Shown: positions 26,084-35,356 of the stretch, in pieces
Layout: every line of letters begins with the position of its first letter
Position numbering within the stretch: position 1 is the first letter of the stretch
From: Roseomonas sp. CECT 9278
GTDB taxonomy: Bacteria > Pseudomonadota > Alphaproteobacteria > Acetobacterales > Acetobacteraceae
Reading direction: 5' to 3'
DNA: 64,000 bases
Assembly: GCF_918698155.1 (NCBI RefSeq)
Contig: NZ_CAKKLX010000004.1
Location: 124,001 to 188,000 of the forward strand
Notes under the pieces: model-generated
The model's input: the letters and a program-made list of their open reading frames with translations, nothing else
Told to the model about the DNA's origin: nothing
Database searches by the model: none
Translations under genes and position numbers: made by a program

Positions 26084-27679
26084 TCAGCGCGTCAGGCGGA
26101 TATCCAGGCCCTTGTAGAGCGCGATGCCATAGATGCCATGCGCCCGGACACCCTCGGTCCGCCCGGACGATGCCACCCAGAGCTGTTCGCGCGCCACCGG
26201 GAACCAGACGTTGTTCTCGGCGATGATGCGCTGCGCGCGCGCGATCGCCGCCGTGCGCACCGCCGGATCCACCGAGGTCTGCGCCTCGCGCAGTGCCGCA
26301 TCGGTCTCCGCGTTGTTCCAGTTCATGCGGTTGGGCGTCGGCCGGTTGCGGCTGTTGAAGTACAGCGAGAAGGCATCCGTCGCCGTGACGTAGGGATACG
26401 ACATCACGAAGGCGTCGAATTCCTGCGTGGCCAGCCGTCCCCAGCCCACGGTGGCATCCCACATCTGGATGCGCATCTCGAGGCCCACGCGCCGCAGGTC
26501 GGCCTGCATCGATTGCAGGTATTGCTGCGCCGCCTGGGTCTGGATGCCGTACACCAGGAAGGTGGCGCGCTGGCCATCCTTCACGCGGATGCCGTCGGGG
26601 CCCATGCGCCAGCCAGCCTCGTCCAGCACGCGCTGCGCACCGGCCTGGTCGAAGCGCGGCACCAGGCGCGCGGCCTCGGCATCGAAGCCCGTCACCGCCG
26701 GGTTCAGGTAGCTATCCGCCGGCGTCGCCGTGCCGAACCAGGTCGCGCGCACCAGCGCATCGCGATTGATCGCCATGTTGATGGCGCGGCGAACGGCAGG
26801 GTCGCTCACCACGGGCTTGTCGACCTTGAAGCCCATGAAGTGATCCCAGAAATAGTTCTGCTGCTGGGACATCCGCACATTCGGCGTGCGCTGCAACTGC
26901 GCCACCGCGATGGCCGGGATGTACTGCGTCACGTCGCCCTGGCCGGTCTGCAGCGCGGCCAGGCGCGTCTGCGATTCCGGCGCGATGCGCCACACCACGC
27001 GGTCCACCTGCGGCGAGGGGTTCTGGTACACGCCCTGCGGACCCCAGCGGTAATTCGGGTGGCGCGTCAGCACCAGTTCCTGCCGCGGCGTCCAGGATGC
27101 CCAGCAATACGGCCCCGTGCCGTTGAAGCCCTGCACGCCGAAATTCTGCCCCAGTCGCTCAACCGTGTTGCGGTCCACGACGGAGGCGAAGAACAGCGTC
27201 AGCTGGAACAGCAATTCGCCGAAGGGCTCGTTCAGCTCGTATTCGACGGTGTGGGCGTCCCGCGCACGGATCTCCCGCACCGGGCCGGCGCGCCAGCGCA
27301 CCGGGCTGCGCGTGGCGGGGTCGATGAAGCGGTTGAGCGAATAGACCACGTCGTCGGCGGTCATCGGCCGGCCGTCGCAGAAGGTCACGTCGCGGCGCAG
27401 GTGGAAGGTGTAGGTCTTGCCGTCCGGGCTGACCTCCCAGCGTTCGGCCAGCAGCGGGCGCACCGTCTGCATGTCGAAGTCGAGCGCCACCAGCGTGTCG
27501 CTCATCATGTAGATGACTTCGCCCGCACCGCGCGCGGTGGACCGCGGCGGGTCGTAGTTGTCGGCGTCGATCTCGCGCAGGACCACCAGCGTGTTGCGTG
27601 GATTGGCCTGGGCGATCGCATCGCCCACCGGCATGGCAGCGGCCAGCGCAAGCAGCGCAACGCCGAGCGTCTTCCTCAT
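26084..27679 (-). CDS. ABC transporter substrate-binding protein, family 5
   Basis: Secreted receptor of the importer in this operon, 531 residues. The signal peptide is MRKTLGVALLALAAAMPVGDAIA. Mature DppA-type patterns are ERWEVSPDGKTYTFHLRRDVTFCDGRPMTADDV (only part needed), LTRHPNYRWG and VRRAINMAINRDALV. ATG 27679 is six bases from a GGGAAAGGG, better placed than ATG 27685. It lies 17 bases after the DppC-like gene and 56 before the amidohydrolase. It is distinct from the receptor at 8540. Confidence 0.9.
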   Translation of the reverse strand: MRKTLGVALLALAAAMPVGDAIAQANPRNTLVVLREIDADNYDPPRSTARGAGEVIYMMSDTLVALDFDMQTVRPLLAERWEVSPDGKTYTFHLRRDVTFCDGRPMTADDVVYSLNRFIDPATRSPVRWRAGPVREIRARDAHTVEYELNEPFGELLFQLTLFFASVVDRNTVERLGQNFGVQGFNGTGPYCWASWTPRQELVLTRHPNYRWGPQGVYQNPSPQVDRVVWRIAPESQTRLAALQTGQGDVTQYIPAIAVAQLQRTPNVRMSQQQNYFWDHFMGFKVDKPVVSDPAVRRAINMAINRDALVRATWFGTATPADSYLNPAVTGFDAEAARLVPRFDQAGAQRVLDEAGWRMGPDGIRVKDGQRATFLVYGIQTQAAQQYLQSMQADLRRVGLEMRIQMWDATVGWGRLATQEFDAFVMSYPYVTATDAFSLYFNSRNRPTPNRMNWNNAETDAALREAQTSVDPAVRTAAIARAQRIIAENNVWFPVAREQLWVASSGRTEGVRAHGIYGIALYKGLDIRLTR

Positions 27680-27696
27680 GGTCATCCCTTTCCCGA

Positions 27697-28572
27697 TCAA
27701 ACGCGTAGCCTGGGGTCGAGCGCATCCCGCAAGGCGTCCCCAAGGACGTTGAAGGCGAGCACGACGATGAAGATCACGATGCACGGCACGACGGCGATGT
27801 GCGGTGCGAAGAACAGGAAGTTGCGCCCCTCGCTGGCCATCGCGCCCAGTTCCGGCGTCGGCGGCTGCGCCCCCAGCCCCAGGAAGGACAGCGCCGATCC
27901 CAGCAGGATCACCTGCCCGAAGCGCAGCGTGGCGAACACGAAAATCGACGACAGGCAGTTCGGCGCCAGGTGCCGCCAGATCAGCCGCGCATCGGTCATG
28001 CCGGTCGCGCGCGCCGCCTCGATGAAGTCGAGCCGCATCACCACCATGGCCGACCCGCGCACGATGCGCGCCATCAGCGGCACCGTCGCCACCGACAGCG
28101 CCAGCACCACCGAGAAGATCCCCGGCCCGAAGATCGCCGCGATGGCAAGCCCCACCAGGATGGCCGGGAAGGACAGCAGGATATCCACCAGCCGCATGAT
28201 CGGCCCGTCCAGCCAGCGATGGTAGAAGGCCGCCAGGAACCCCAGCAGCGCGCCCAGCGACCCGCCCAGCGCCACCGCCGCGAAACCCATCAGCAGCGAC
28301 ACGCGCAGGCCGTACAGAAGCCGCGTCACCATGTCCCTGCCCTGCGCGTCGGCGCCCAGCGGCAGCCCCGGGCTGCCCGGCGGCTGCATCGCCAGCGACA
28401 GGTCGTTGTCATACGGATCGGTCGGCGCCAGCACCGGCGCCAGCACCGCGGCCGCGATGATCAGCACGACCAGGATCAGCGACACCGCCGCCGCCGGCTC
28501 CCGCAGCAGCCGCGCCAGGATACCCGGGCGCGGCGGCGCGATCGGCTCGCTGGTTTCCGTCGCGGCACTCAT
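27697..28572 (-). CDS. Peptide/nickel-type ABC transporter permease (DppC-like)
   Basis: Inner-membrane permease, 291 residues, about six helices. The N-terminal OppC-type helix LILVVLIIAAAVLAPVLAP is followed by PLGADAQGRDMVTRLLYGLR, the family marker. The cytoplasmic EAA loop is IEAARATGMTDARLIWRHLAPN. The C-terminal LGLGAQPPTPELG segment also fits. ATG 28572 overlaps the DppB-like stop (ATGA). Confidence 0.93.
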   Translation of the reverse strand: MSAATETSEPIAPPRPGILARLLREPAAAVSLILVVLIIAAAVLAPVLAPTDPYDNDLSLAMQPPGSPGLPLGADAQGRDMVTRLLYGLRVSLLMGFAAVALGGSLGALLGFLAAFYHRWLDGPIMRLVDILLSFPAILVGLAIAAIFGPGIFSVVLALSVATVPLMARIVRGSAMVVMRLDFIEAARATGMTDARLIWRHLAPNCLSSIFVFATLRFGQVILLGSALSFLGLGAQPPTPELGAMASEGRNFLFFAPHIAVVPCIVIFIVVLAFNVLGDALRDALDPRLRV

Positions 28573-29510
28573 GCCGCGCGGATCCGCGGGTCGAGCGCCG
28601 CGTACAGCACGTCCACCGTCAAGTTCACCACGATGAATCCCATCGACAGCACGATGATCGTCCCCTGCGCCATCGGGAAGTCGCTCGACAGGATCGCACC
28701 CACCGCCAACCGCCCGACACCAGGCCAGGCGAAGACCGTCTCGGTCACCACCGCGCCGCCGAGCAGGAAGCCGATCTGCAAGCCGATCAGCGTCACCACC
28801 GGCACCAGCGCGTTCCGCAGCGCGTGCCGCAGCACCACCAGGCGTTCGGTCAGCCCCTTCGCGCGCGCCGTCCGCACATGGTCCGCGGACAGCACATCCA
28901 GCACCGCCGTGCGCGTCATGCGCGCCACCGGCCCGATGAACACGCCCCCCAGCGTCAGCGCCGGCAGGATCAGCGACTTCAGCCCATCCATCGTCCAGAA
29001 CGGCCCGGCGCGCCCGGTGAAGGGCAGCCACTGCCACTGGAAGCCGACGAACCAGATCAGCACCAGCCCCACGAAGAACACCGGCACCGACACGCCCGCG
29101 ACCGACAGCGCCATGATCGACCGATCGATCACCGACCCGCGCCAATACCCCGCCAGCGTGCCCATCAGGATGCCGAGCGGGATCGACCAGAACAGGCTCG
29201 CGAACATCAGTTCCAGCGTCGGCCCGATCGTCGCGCCCAATTCCTGGCTGACCGGCACGTTGTTGATGATGGAGGCACCCAGGTCGCCATGCAGCAACCG
29301 CCAGACATACAGCCCGAACTGCACGTGCAGCGGTTCATCGAGGCCAAGGTCGCTGCGGATCAGCGCGATCACATCGGGTGTGGCGTTGGGCCCGGCGCGC
29401 ACCGTGGCGGGGTCGGTCGGCACCACCTGCATCAGCAGGAAGCCGATCAGCAGCACGCCGAACATGACCGGCACGGCCAGCAGCAGCCGGTGCAGCGCAT
29501 GGCGCAGCAT
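28569..29510 (-). CDS. Peptide/nickel-type ABC transporter permease (DppB-like)
   Basis: Inner-membrane permease, 313 residues, six helices. The start MLRHALHRLLLAVPVMFGV and the segment SDLGLDEPLHVQF are typical of DppB, and the EAA loop is VRTARAKGLTERLVVLRHALRNAL. The C-terminus is ALDPRIR. Its ATG at 29510 shares one base with the upstream amidohydrolase stop (TGATG), so the transporter is coupled to the enzyme. Confidence 0.93.
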   Translation of the reverse strand: MLRHALHRLLLAVPVMFGVLLIGFLLMQVVPTDPATVRAGPNATPDVIALIRSDLGLDEPLHVQFGLYVWRLLHGDLGASIINNVPVSQELGATIGPTLELMFASLFWSIPLGILMGTLAGYWRGSVIDRSIMALSVAGVSVPVFFVGLVLIWFVGFQWQWLPFTGRAGPFWTMDGLKSLILPALTLGGVFIGPVARMTRTAVLDVLSADHVRTARAKGLTERLVVLRHALRNALVPVVTLIGLQIGFLLGGAVVTETVFAWPGVGRLAVGAILSSDFPMAQGTIIVLSMGFIVVNLTVDVLYAALDPRIRAA

Positions 29511-31120
29511 CAGGCGAACGCGCCGTGGCGGTCGAAGATGGCCGCGCCATCGCGCAGCGTCAGGTCCGCCTGCACGCCGCGCAGTTCCTCAGGGTCGATG
29601 GCGAACACGTCGCGCGACAGCACGGCGATGTCGGCCTGCATGCCGGGCTCCAGCGTGCCGCGGCGATCCTCCGCGAACTGCGTAAAGGCACCGCACCAAG
29701 TGTAGCAGTGCACGGCTTCCTCGGCGGTCAGCCGTTCTTCCGGCCCCATCACCGTACCCTTGTTGGTCCGCCGCGTCGTCATGGTGAACAGGTTGATGAA
29801 CGGATCGACCGTCGAGACCGGGCAGTCGGACGACGCCGCCGGATGCGCGCCCTCCGCCAGCCAGGTCTTCATCGGATAGGCGTGGTCCGACCGCTCGCGC
29901 CCGAGGTTCTTCACGTACAGGTCGCCGAATTCGTACATGAACACCGGCTGCGGCACCGGCAGGATGCCGCGCGCCTTCATCCGCCGCCGTTGATCGCGCG
30001 TGACGAAGCCGCAGTGCTCGATCCGATGCCGCCGCTGCGCGAAGGGATGCGCCGCGCTGTCAGCCGCCTCCATGCCCAGCAACACCTGCTCGATCGCCGC
30101 ATCGCCGATGGCGTGGATATCCAGCTGCCAGCCCTGCTCGTGATACAGCTTCAGCAGCGCGTGGATGGTCTCGTCCGGGAAGGTGAAGACGCCGGTGCCA
30201 CCCTGGATGTAGGGCTCGAAGAAGGCCGCGGTCAGCCCGCCTGCGGAGCCATCCGCGAAGACCTTCACCGCGCCCCAGCGCAGGCTGTCGTCGCCATCCA
30301 TCGGCCGCATGCCGGCCGCCCAGGCCTCGGCCGCGATGCCTTCCGGATTGCCTGCCAGCACCTGCCACATGCGAAGCCCGAGCCGCCCCGCCGCCTTCGC
30401 CGCGTCATAGGCCGCGACCTCCGCCATGCCCGCCGTCATCCCGACATTCATGTCGGTGGCGCTGGCGAAGCCGAGCGAGGCGAGATGATCGCAGGCCGCG
30501 CCGATCGCACCGACCATCCGCGCCTCATCCGGCGGCGGGATCACATCGCGCACCAGGCGCATCGCGCGTTCCTGGAACAGCCCGGTGAGCTGGCCGCCCT
30601 TTCGCTCGATGACGCCGCCTTCGGGATCGGGCGTATTGTGCCCGACCCCGGCCAGCTTCATCGCCATGGAATTGGCCACCGACATGTGCCCGCAGGTACG
30701 CACGATCGCCACCGGATTGTCCGGCGACACACGATCGAGCTCGCCGGCCAGCGGATGCCGCCCGACATCGAGCTCGGCATGGTCGTAGCCGCGACCAAGC
30801 ACCCAGGCGCCCTTGGGCGCCGCCTTCGCCGCATCCCCGATACGCCGCAGCACCTCATCCAGCGTGCGCACTTCCTCGGCGCGCAGGTTCACCTGCGACA
30901 GGCCGAGCCCATAGGGCAGCAGGTGCATATGCGCCTCGTTGAAGGCCGGGATCGCCACCCGCCCGCCAAGATCGACCCGCCGCGTGCCCGCCCCCGCCGC
31001 CGCGCGCGCATCATCACCCAGCGCAAGCACGCGCCCGTCCTTCAGCGCCACCGCATCCGAGAAGCCGCCCGCAAGCCCGCGAAAGACGCGTCCGCCCTCG
31101 ATCAGCGTGTCAGCCGTCAC
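29510..31120 (-). CDS. YtcJ-like amidohydrolase
   Basis: 536-residue metal-dependent amidohydrolase of the YtcJ group (amidohydrolase family 3), cytoplasmic. The HxH metal motif is PAFNEAHMHLLPYG. The internal ligand pattern is QLDIHAIGDAAIEQVL, then HRIEHCG, and the aspartate lies in AASSDCPVSTVDP. The C-terminus shows the TLEPGMQADIAVL barrel strand. A GTG start at 31120 overlaps the aldolase stop (GTGA). This family often cleaves amide or carbamate bonds, and its place directly before the importer permeases fits a role in degrading the imported substrate. Confidence 0.87.
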   Translation of the reverse strand: MTADTLIEGGRVFRGLAGGFSDAVALKDGRVLALGDDARAAAGAGTRRVDLGGRVAIPAFNEAHMHLLPYGLGLSQVNLRAEEVRTLDEVLRRIGDAAKAAPKGAWVLGRGYDHAELDVGRHPLAGELDRVSPDNPVAIVRTCGHMSVANSMAMKLAGVGHNTPDPEGGVIERKGGQLTGLFQERAMRLVRDVIPPPDEARMVGAIGAACDHLASLGFASATDMNVGMTAGMAEVAAYDAAKAAGRLGLRMWQVLAGNPEGIAAEAWAAGMRPMDGDDSLRWGAVKVFADGSAGGLTAAFFEPYIQGGTGVFTFPDETIHALLKLYHEQGWQLDIHAIGDAAIEQVLLGMEAADSAAHPFAQRRHRIEHCGFVTRDQRRRMKARGILPVPQPVFMYEFGDLYVKNLGRERSDHAYPMKTWLAEGAHPAASSDCPVSTVDPFINLFTMTTRRTNKGTVMGPEERLTAEEAVHCYTWCGAFTQFAEDRRGTLEPGMQADIAVLSRDVFAIDPEELRGVQADLTLRDGAAIFDRHGAFA

Positions 31121-31890
31121 GAACGATAGTCCGGCTTCCCGTCCTCGATCAGCCGCAGCGCCGAGGTCCAGGCCATCGCGAAATGCCCGCTGTCGCCGCC
31201 GCGGTTGAACTGCGCCGCGGTGTGCAGGCGCACCTGTTCAGGCGGCAGCACCAGCTCGGCGCCGCCGGCCAGGGCGCTGATCTGCGCCTGGCAGGCGCGT
31301 TCCAGGTAGTAGATGTTCAGGAACGCCTCGCAGGCATGCCGCCCGCAGACCAGCAGCCCGTGGTTGCGCAGGATCATCGCGTTGTGGGTGCCGAGGTCGC
31401 GCACCAGCCGCTCGCGTTCCTCGAGCTCCAGCGCGATCCCTTCGTAGTCGTGATACGCCAGGTGGCCGTAGTACTTCAGCGCATGCTGGCTGATCGGCAG
31501 CAGCCCCTGCCGCTGCGCCGAGACCGCGATGCCGGCCTCGGTATGCGTGTGGATCACCACCGCCGCATCCTCGCGCGCCGCGTGGATCGCGGAATGGATC
31601 ACGAAGCCCGCGGTGTTCACCGGCTTCGTTTCCGCGCCCTCCTCGACCACATTGCCGTCCAGGTCGATCTTCACGAGGTCGCTCGCGCGCATCTCATGGA
31701 ACAGCACGCCGTACCTGTTGATGAGGAAATGGTGCTCCGGCCCGGGAATCCGCGCGCTGATGTGGGTGTAGATGAAGTCCGTCATGCGGAAATGCGCGAC
31801 CAGCCGGTACAGCGCCGCGAGGTCGCACCGGATGCGCCATTCCTCCTCGGAGACACCGCGCAGGGCGGCCGGCGGGCTGACGACATTCAT
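31117..31890 (-). CDS. Class II aldolase/adducin family protein
   Basis: Zinc-dependent aldolase or decarboxylase fold, 257 residues, cytoplasmic. Zinc ligands are IHTHTEAG (two His) and the later histidine in LRNHGLLVCG. The N-terminal region ALYRLVAHFRMTDFIYTHISAR is the family pattern for substrate binding. Related proteins include fuculose-phosphate aldolase and 3-oxo-tetronate decarboxylase, but the sequence lacks a clear specificity marker. ATG 31890 is the first gene of the long minus-strand operon; 122 bases separate it from the transglutaminase gene upstream. Confidence 0.85.
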   Translation of the reverse strand: MNVVSPPAALRGVSEEEWRIRCDLAALYRLVAHFRMTDFIYTHISARIPGPEHHFLINRYGVLFHEMRASDLVKIDLDGNVVEEGAETKPVNTAGFVIHSAIHAAREDAAVVIHTHTEAGIAVSAQRQGLLPISQHALKYYGHLAYHDYEGIALELEERERLVRDLGTHNAMILRNHGLLVCGRHACEAFLNIYYLERACQAQISALAGGAELVLPPEQVRLHTAAQFNRGGDSGHFAMAWTSALRLIEDGKPDYRS

Positions 31891-32012
31891 GGAATTTCTC
31901 CGCGGCGAATTTGCCAAACTGTCATCTCGCGCGCCGGTCGCGTCAACCGGCGGCGGCGCCCCCAACTGCGCCTGGCGTCAGCGCCTGCGCGTGCGCCGGG
32001 CAGGCCTGCCCA

Positions 32013-32888
32013 TCAGGCCGGCACCGGCCCGTCCACTTCCTCGAGATCGACGCCGACCCACAGCCCGTGGTCGCCGCCGCCCAGGATCACGCCGCGCAGC
32101 GGACTGACATCACCGAAGTCGCGACCCCAGGCGAGCACCACGTGCTCGTCGCGCACCACGATGTCATTCGTCGGATCAAGCCCGACCCAGCCGTGCTCCG
32201 GCCCCAGCCAGGCCTCCACCCAGGCATGCGACTGGTCGGCGCCACGCCGCGCCGCGCGCCCCGGCGGCGGGCGTGTCCGCACATAGCCCGACACATACCG
32301 CGCCGGCAGGCCCATCCCGCGCAATCCGCTGACCATCACATGCGCATAGTCCTGGCAGACGCCCTCGCGGCTCTCCAGCACCTCGGCCACCTGGGTATTC
32401 GGCCCGGTCACGCCGGGCCTGTAGGTGAAGTCTCGGCGGATGCGCGCCATCAGTTCCAGCAGCCCGGCCAGCACCGGCCGCCGCGCCGGGAAGGATGCCG
32501 CGGCATAGCCGCGCGCCGCCGCCAGCAGCGGTGCCAGCGGACTGCCGAAGGTGAATTCCATCGCCGCCGATCCGCGCGCGATGTCGCGCACCACTTCCCA
32601 GGGCAGGGTGGTGGCCGCCGGCGCGGGATCGGGGAAGCGCACCTCGACCAGCGCCTCGGCCACCACTTCGAACTTCTCGTGCGGCACGTCGATGAACACG
32701 CGGGTCGCGAGGTTGCCGAAATGGTCCGGCGCCTCGGTCACATGCGATGGCGTCGGCGTCACCGCCAGCGTGGCGCGCGCCACGCGCTGCCCCGCCAGGC
32801 GCCGCGGCGTCAGCAGCAGCAGATGCGCCGCAAGGTCCACCGGATGCGCGTAGGCATAGGTCGTGACATGCCGCAGCCGATAGATCAC
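32013..32888 (-). CDS. Transglutaminase family protein
   Basis: 291-residue protein with an N-terminal transglutaminase-associated beta domain (IYRLRHVTTYAYAHPVDLAAHLL) and a cysteine-peptidase-like transglutaminase core. The catalytic triad reads Cys in EGVCQDYAHVM, His in DQSHAWVEAWLG and Asp in GLDPTND. No signal peptide is visible. A GTG start at 32888 overlaps the stop of the ATP-grasp/alpha-E gene (GTGA). In genomes this gene regularly follows alpha-E and circularly permuted ATP-grasp genes, which suggests joint peptide or protein modification. The true reaction is unknown. Confidence 0.88.
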   Translation of the reverse strand: MIYRLRHVTTYAYAHPVDLAAHLLLLTPRRLAGQRVARATLAVTPTPSHVTEAPDHFGNLATRVFIDVPHEKFEVVAEALVEVRFPDPAPAATTLPWEVVRDIARGSAAMEFTFGSPLAPLLAAARGYAAASFPARRPVLAGLLELMARIRRDFTYRPGVTGPNTQVAEVLESREGVCQDYAHVMVSGLRGMGLPARYVSGYVRTRPPPGRAARRGADQSHAWVEAWLGPEHGWVGLDPTNDIVVRDEHVVLAWGRDFGDVSPLRGVILGGGDHGLWVGVDLEEVDGPVPA

Positions 32889-35356
32889 GCCGCCCCCCGC
32901 AAGGCCGGCGCCGCGCCTTCGAGGCCGAGGGTCTGCGTCACCGGCAGCAGCGCGAAGTACCGCCGCGTGACGGCATCCGACAGCGCGGCGATACGGTTGC
33001 CCATCGCCTCCAGCCGTGGCGGCAGGCCGGCGGCGGCGAGCGACTGGTCGGCCGCGCGGATCACGTCGCCGACGATCGCCTCGGCCTCGGCCAGTAGCGA
33101 TGCCGCCTCGTCCGGCAGTGCGCGGTCGTCGCCGCTCGCCACTTCCGACAGGCTGCGGCTGATGGCTTCGAGCTGAAACGCCAGCGCGCGCGGATTGGAC
33201 GGATCCGCCAGCACCAGGTCCAGCGCCGGCGCCGGCTGCAGGATCGACAGGTAGCGGCTGCGATAGGTGATGACGCTGTCGCACAGCTCCAGCATCAGCC
33301 GCAGCCCGCCCTCGATGCGCGCCGGCGGCTGGTCCAGCGCGAACTGCACTTCCGACGCGATCGCCTGCGCGCGTTCGACCCGCCGCCCGAGGTCCAGGAA
33401 CAGCCACGCGCCGCCGCGCACCATGCTCTCGGCGGCAACACCCGCCACCGCGGTGGCGAAGCGCAACACCGAGATCATCGCGCGCCCGATCGCCTCCAGC
33501 CCGCTGCCCGCGTCGCGCATCTCCGCGCGCGCGGTCCGCAGCGTCAGGGTGAAGGTGGCGTGCATGTCGGCGGTCAGGCGGTCGCGCACCATCGCGGTCA
33601 GCGCCGCGATGCGCTCCGCCAGCAGCGTCAGCGCGCCGTCCTCGCGCAGCGCCGCGGCGATGATGGCGGGCAGCGCCTGCGCGGCGGAGGACCCCACCAC
33701 CTCATCCGCCCCGGTGAATCCCGCCTGCGCCAGGCAGCGCGCCAGCGCCGCGACCTCGGCCTGCTCGCGCGGCAGCACCACCCCGCGCGAGATCCGCGCC
33801 TGCGTCGCCCGCACCAGGCGCGCGGCGCGTTCCAGCCGTTCGGTGTAGCGCCCCAGCCAGAACAGGTTGTCCGCCACGCGCGAGGGCAGCGCACCGGGCG
33901 CGCGGCGGATCGGCAAGGGCGGCAACTGCATCACCGCCGGGCCGATGATGTCGGCGCCCTCATCCGCCAGCACCCAGACATCCTTGGACAGGCCCTGGGT
34001 CGGCAGGGCGCCGCCGACCGAAGCGGCCTCCCCGATGCGCGCCAGGCCGCCGGGCATCACGCGCCACGCCAGGCCGTCGAATACCGCGAACATGCGCAGG
34101 ATCAGCGGTCGCGGTTCCAGCCCGTCATTGACCACGCAGGGCACGACCGAGGCCACCGGCAGGCGGGTCGCGGCATAGGCGGCGGGGCGTGCCTCCGCCG
34201 CGATGGCGTGCGCCCAGGCCTCGAGCGGCGCCGGCGCCGCGCCGTCGGTCGCACCGCGCACCAGCCAGCCGGCCTCGCGCGCCACGCGCTCGCGCGCCGC
34301 CGCATCGCCGAGCCACAGCGTCTCGACCGAGGGCAACAGCAGCCCCTGCCCCAGCAGGCGCGGCGCCAGCGCATCGAGGAACGCCGCCAGCGCCGGCGCC
34401 TCCGCCAGCCCCGCGCCCGGCGCGTTGAAGATCCGCACGCTGCCCTGGCGCGCGGCATCCAGCAGCCCCGGCACGCCCGACGTGCCGGCCAAGGCATCCT
34501 CGAGCGGATCGAGCGCACGCCCCTCGATGCGCGACAGCAGCACATCCACCCGCTGCAGCCCCTGCAGCGTCTTCAGGAACAGCACGCCCCCGCGCACCGT
34601 GAGGTCGCCGCATTCGACCAGCGCGCAGGACAATTCGCGCGACAGCAGCATGTCCTCGAACCAGCGCGGGTGATGCGTGCCCCGCGTCAGCAGCGCCGCC
34701 GCGGGGTCGCCGCGTTCGGGTGGCGCCAGGCGCTGCAGCGCATCCTGCCAGAGATCGAAGAAGGGCCGCATCGATCGCACCGACGCACCGCGGAACACCT
34801 CCGGCATCACGCGCGCGAGCAGGCGGCGGTTCTCCCGCGCCAGCCCCGGCCCGGCCGGCGCGGTGGTGCGGTCGGCCAGCACGCGCCAGGCGCCGTCGGG
34901 CCCGCGCAGCAGGTCCACGGCATACAGGTGCAGCATCGGCTGCATCGGCGCCGCGCCCTCCTGCCGGCACGGCCGCAGGAAGGCGGGGTTGGCGAACACC
35001 ACCTCGGGCGGGATGGCGCCCTCGGCGAGCAGCGACTGCGGGCCATACAGATCGGCCAGCACCGCCTCCAGCAGGCTCGCGCGCTGCGCGATGCCGGCCT
35101 CCAGCGCGGCGAATTCCGCCGCCGGCAGCACCAGCGGCAGCGGGTCGCAGCGCCAGGCGACCTCGCGCTTCGAACCGGGCAGCACGCCGGCCATGCCCTC
35201 ATCCTCGAAGGCGCGGTCGAGCCGGCGGGCGCGCTCGCCCAGCACCCCCTCCCCCATGCCGCCCAGGATGCCGAGCAGGGTCCGCCAATGCGGGCGCACG
35301 CCGCCGCGGCCGTCGACCATCTCGTCGATCGGCGGCACGGCCGTGAGGTCAGCCAT
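32885..35356 (-). CDS. Fused circularly permuted ATP-grasp and alpha-E domain protein
   Basis: 823-residue protein joining two families that are often separate genes. Residues 1 to about 480 are the circularly permuted ATP-grasp (type 2) domain, with GVLPGSKREVAWRCDPLPLVL, LYGPQSLL, YAVDLLRGPDGAWRVLADRT and SVETLWLGD strands. From about residue 490 the alpha-E domain starts with RVADNLFWLGRYTERLERAARLVR and ends near AVTRRYFALLP. ATP-grasp enzymes form carboxylate-amine bonds, so ligation of an amino acid or peptide is plausible (inference). ATG 35356 overlaps the DUF2126 stop by eight bases, and the transglutaminase follows with a GTGA overlap. Confidence 0.9.
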   Translation of the reverse strand: MADLTAVPPIDEMVDGRGGVRPHWRTLLGILGGMGEGVLGERARRLDRAFEDEGMAGVLPGSKREVAWRCDPLPLVLPAAEFAALEAGIAQRASLLEAVLADLYGPQSLLAEGAIPPEVVFANPAFLRPCRQEGAAPMQPMLHLYAVDLLRGPDGAWRVLADRTTAPAGPGLARENRRLLARVMPEVFRGASVRSMRPFFDLWQDALQRLAPPERGDPAAALLTRGTHHPRWFEDMLLSRELSCALVECGDLTVRGGVLFLKTLQGLQRVDVLLSRIEGRALDPLEDALAGTSGVPGLLDAARQGSVRIFNAPGAGLAEAPALAAFLDALAPRLLGQGLLLPSVETLWLGDAAARERVAREAGWLVRGATDGAAPAPLEAWAHAIAAEARPAAYAATRLPVASVVPCVVNDGLEPRPLILRMFAVFDGLAWRVMPGGLARIGEAASVGGALPTQGLSKDVWVLADEGADIIGPAVMQLPPLPIRRAPGALPSRVADNLFWLGRYTERLERAARLVRATQARISRGVVLPREQAEVAALARCLAQAGFTGADEVVGSSAAQALPAIIAAALREDGALTLLAERIAALTAMVRDRLTADMHATFTLTLRTARAEMRDAGSGLEAIGRAMISVLRFATAVAGVAAESMVRGGAWLFLDLGRRVERAQAIASEVQFALDQPPARIEGGLRLMLELCDSVITYRSRYLSILQPAPALDLVLADPSNPRALAFQLEAISRSLSEVASGDDRALPDEAASLLAEAEAIVGDVIRAADQSLAAAGLPPRLEAMGNRIAALSDAVTRRYFALLPVTQTLGLEGAAPALRGAA

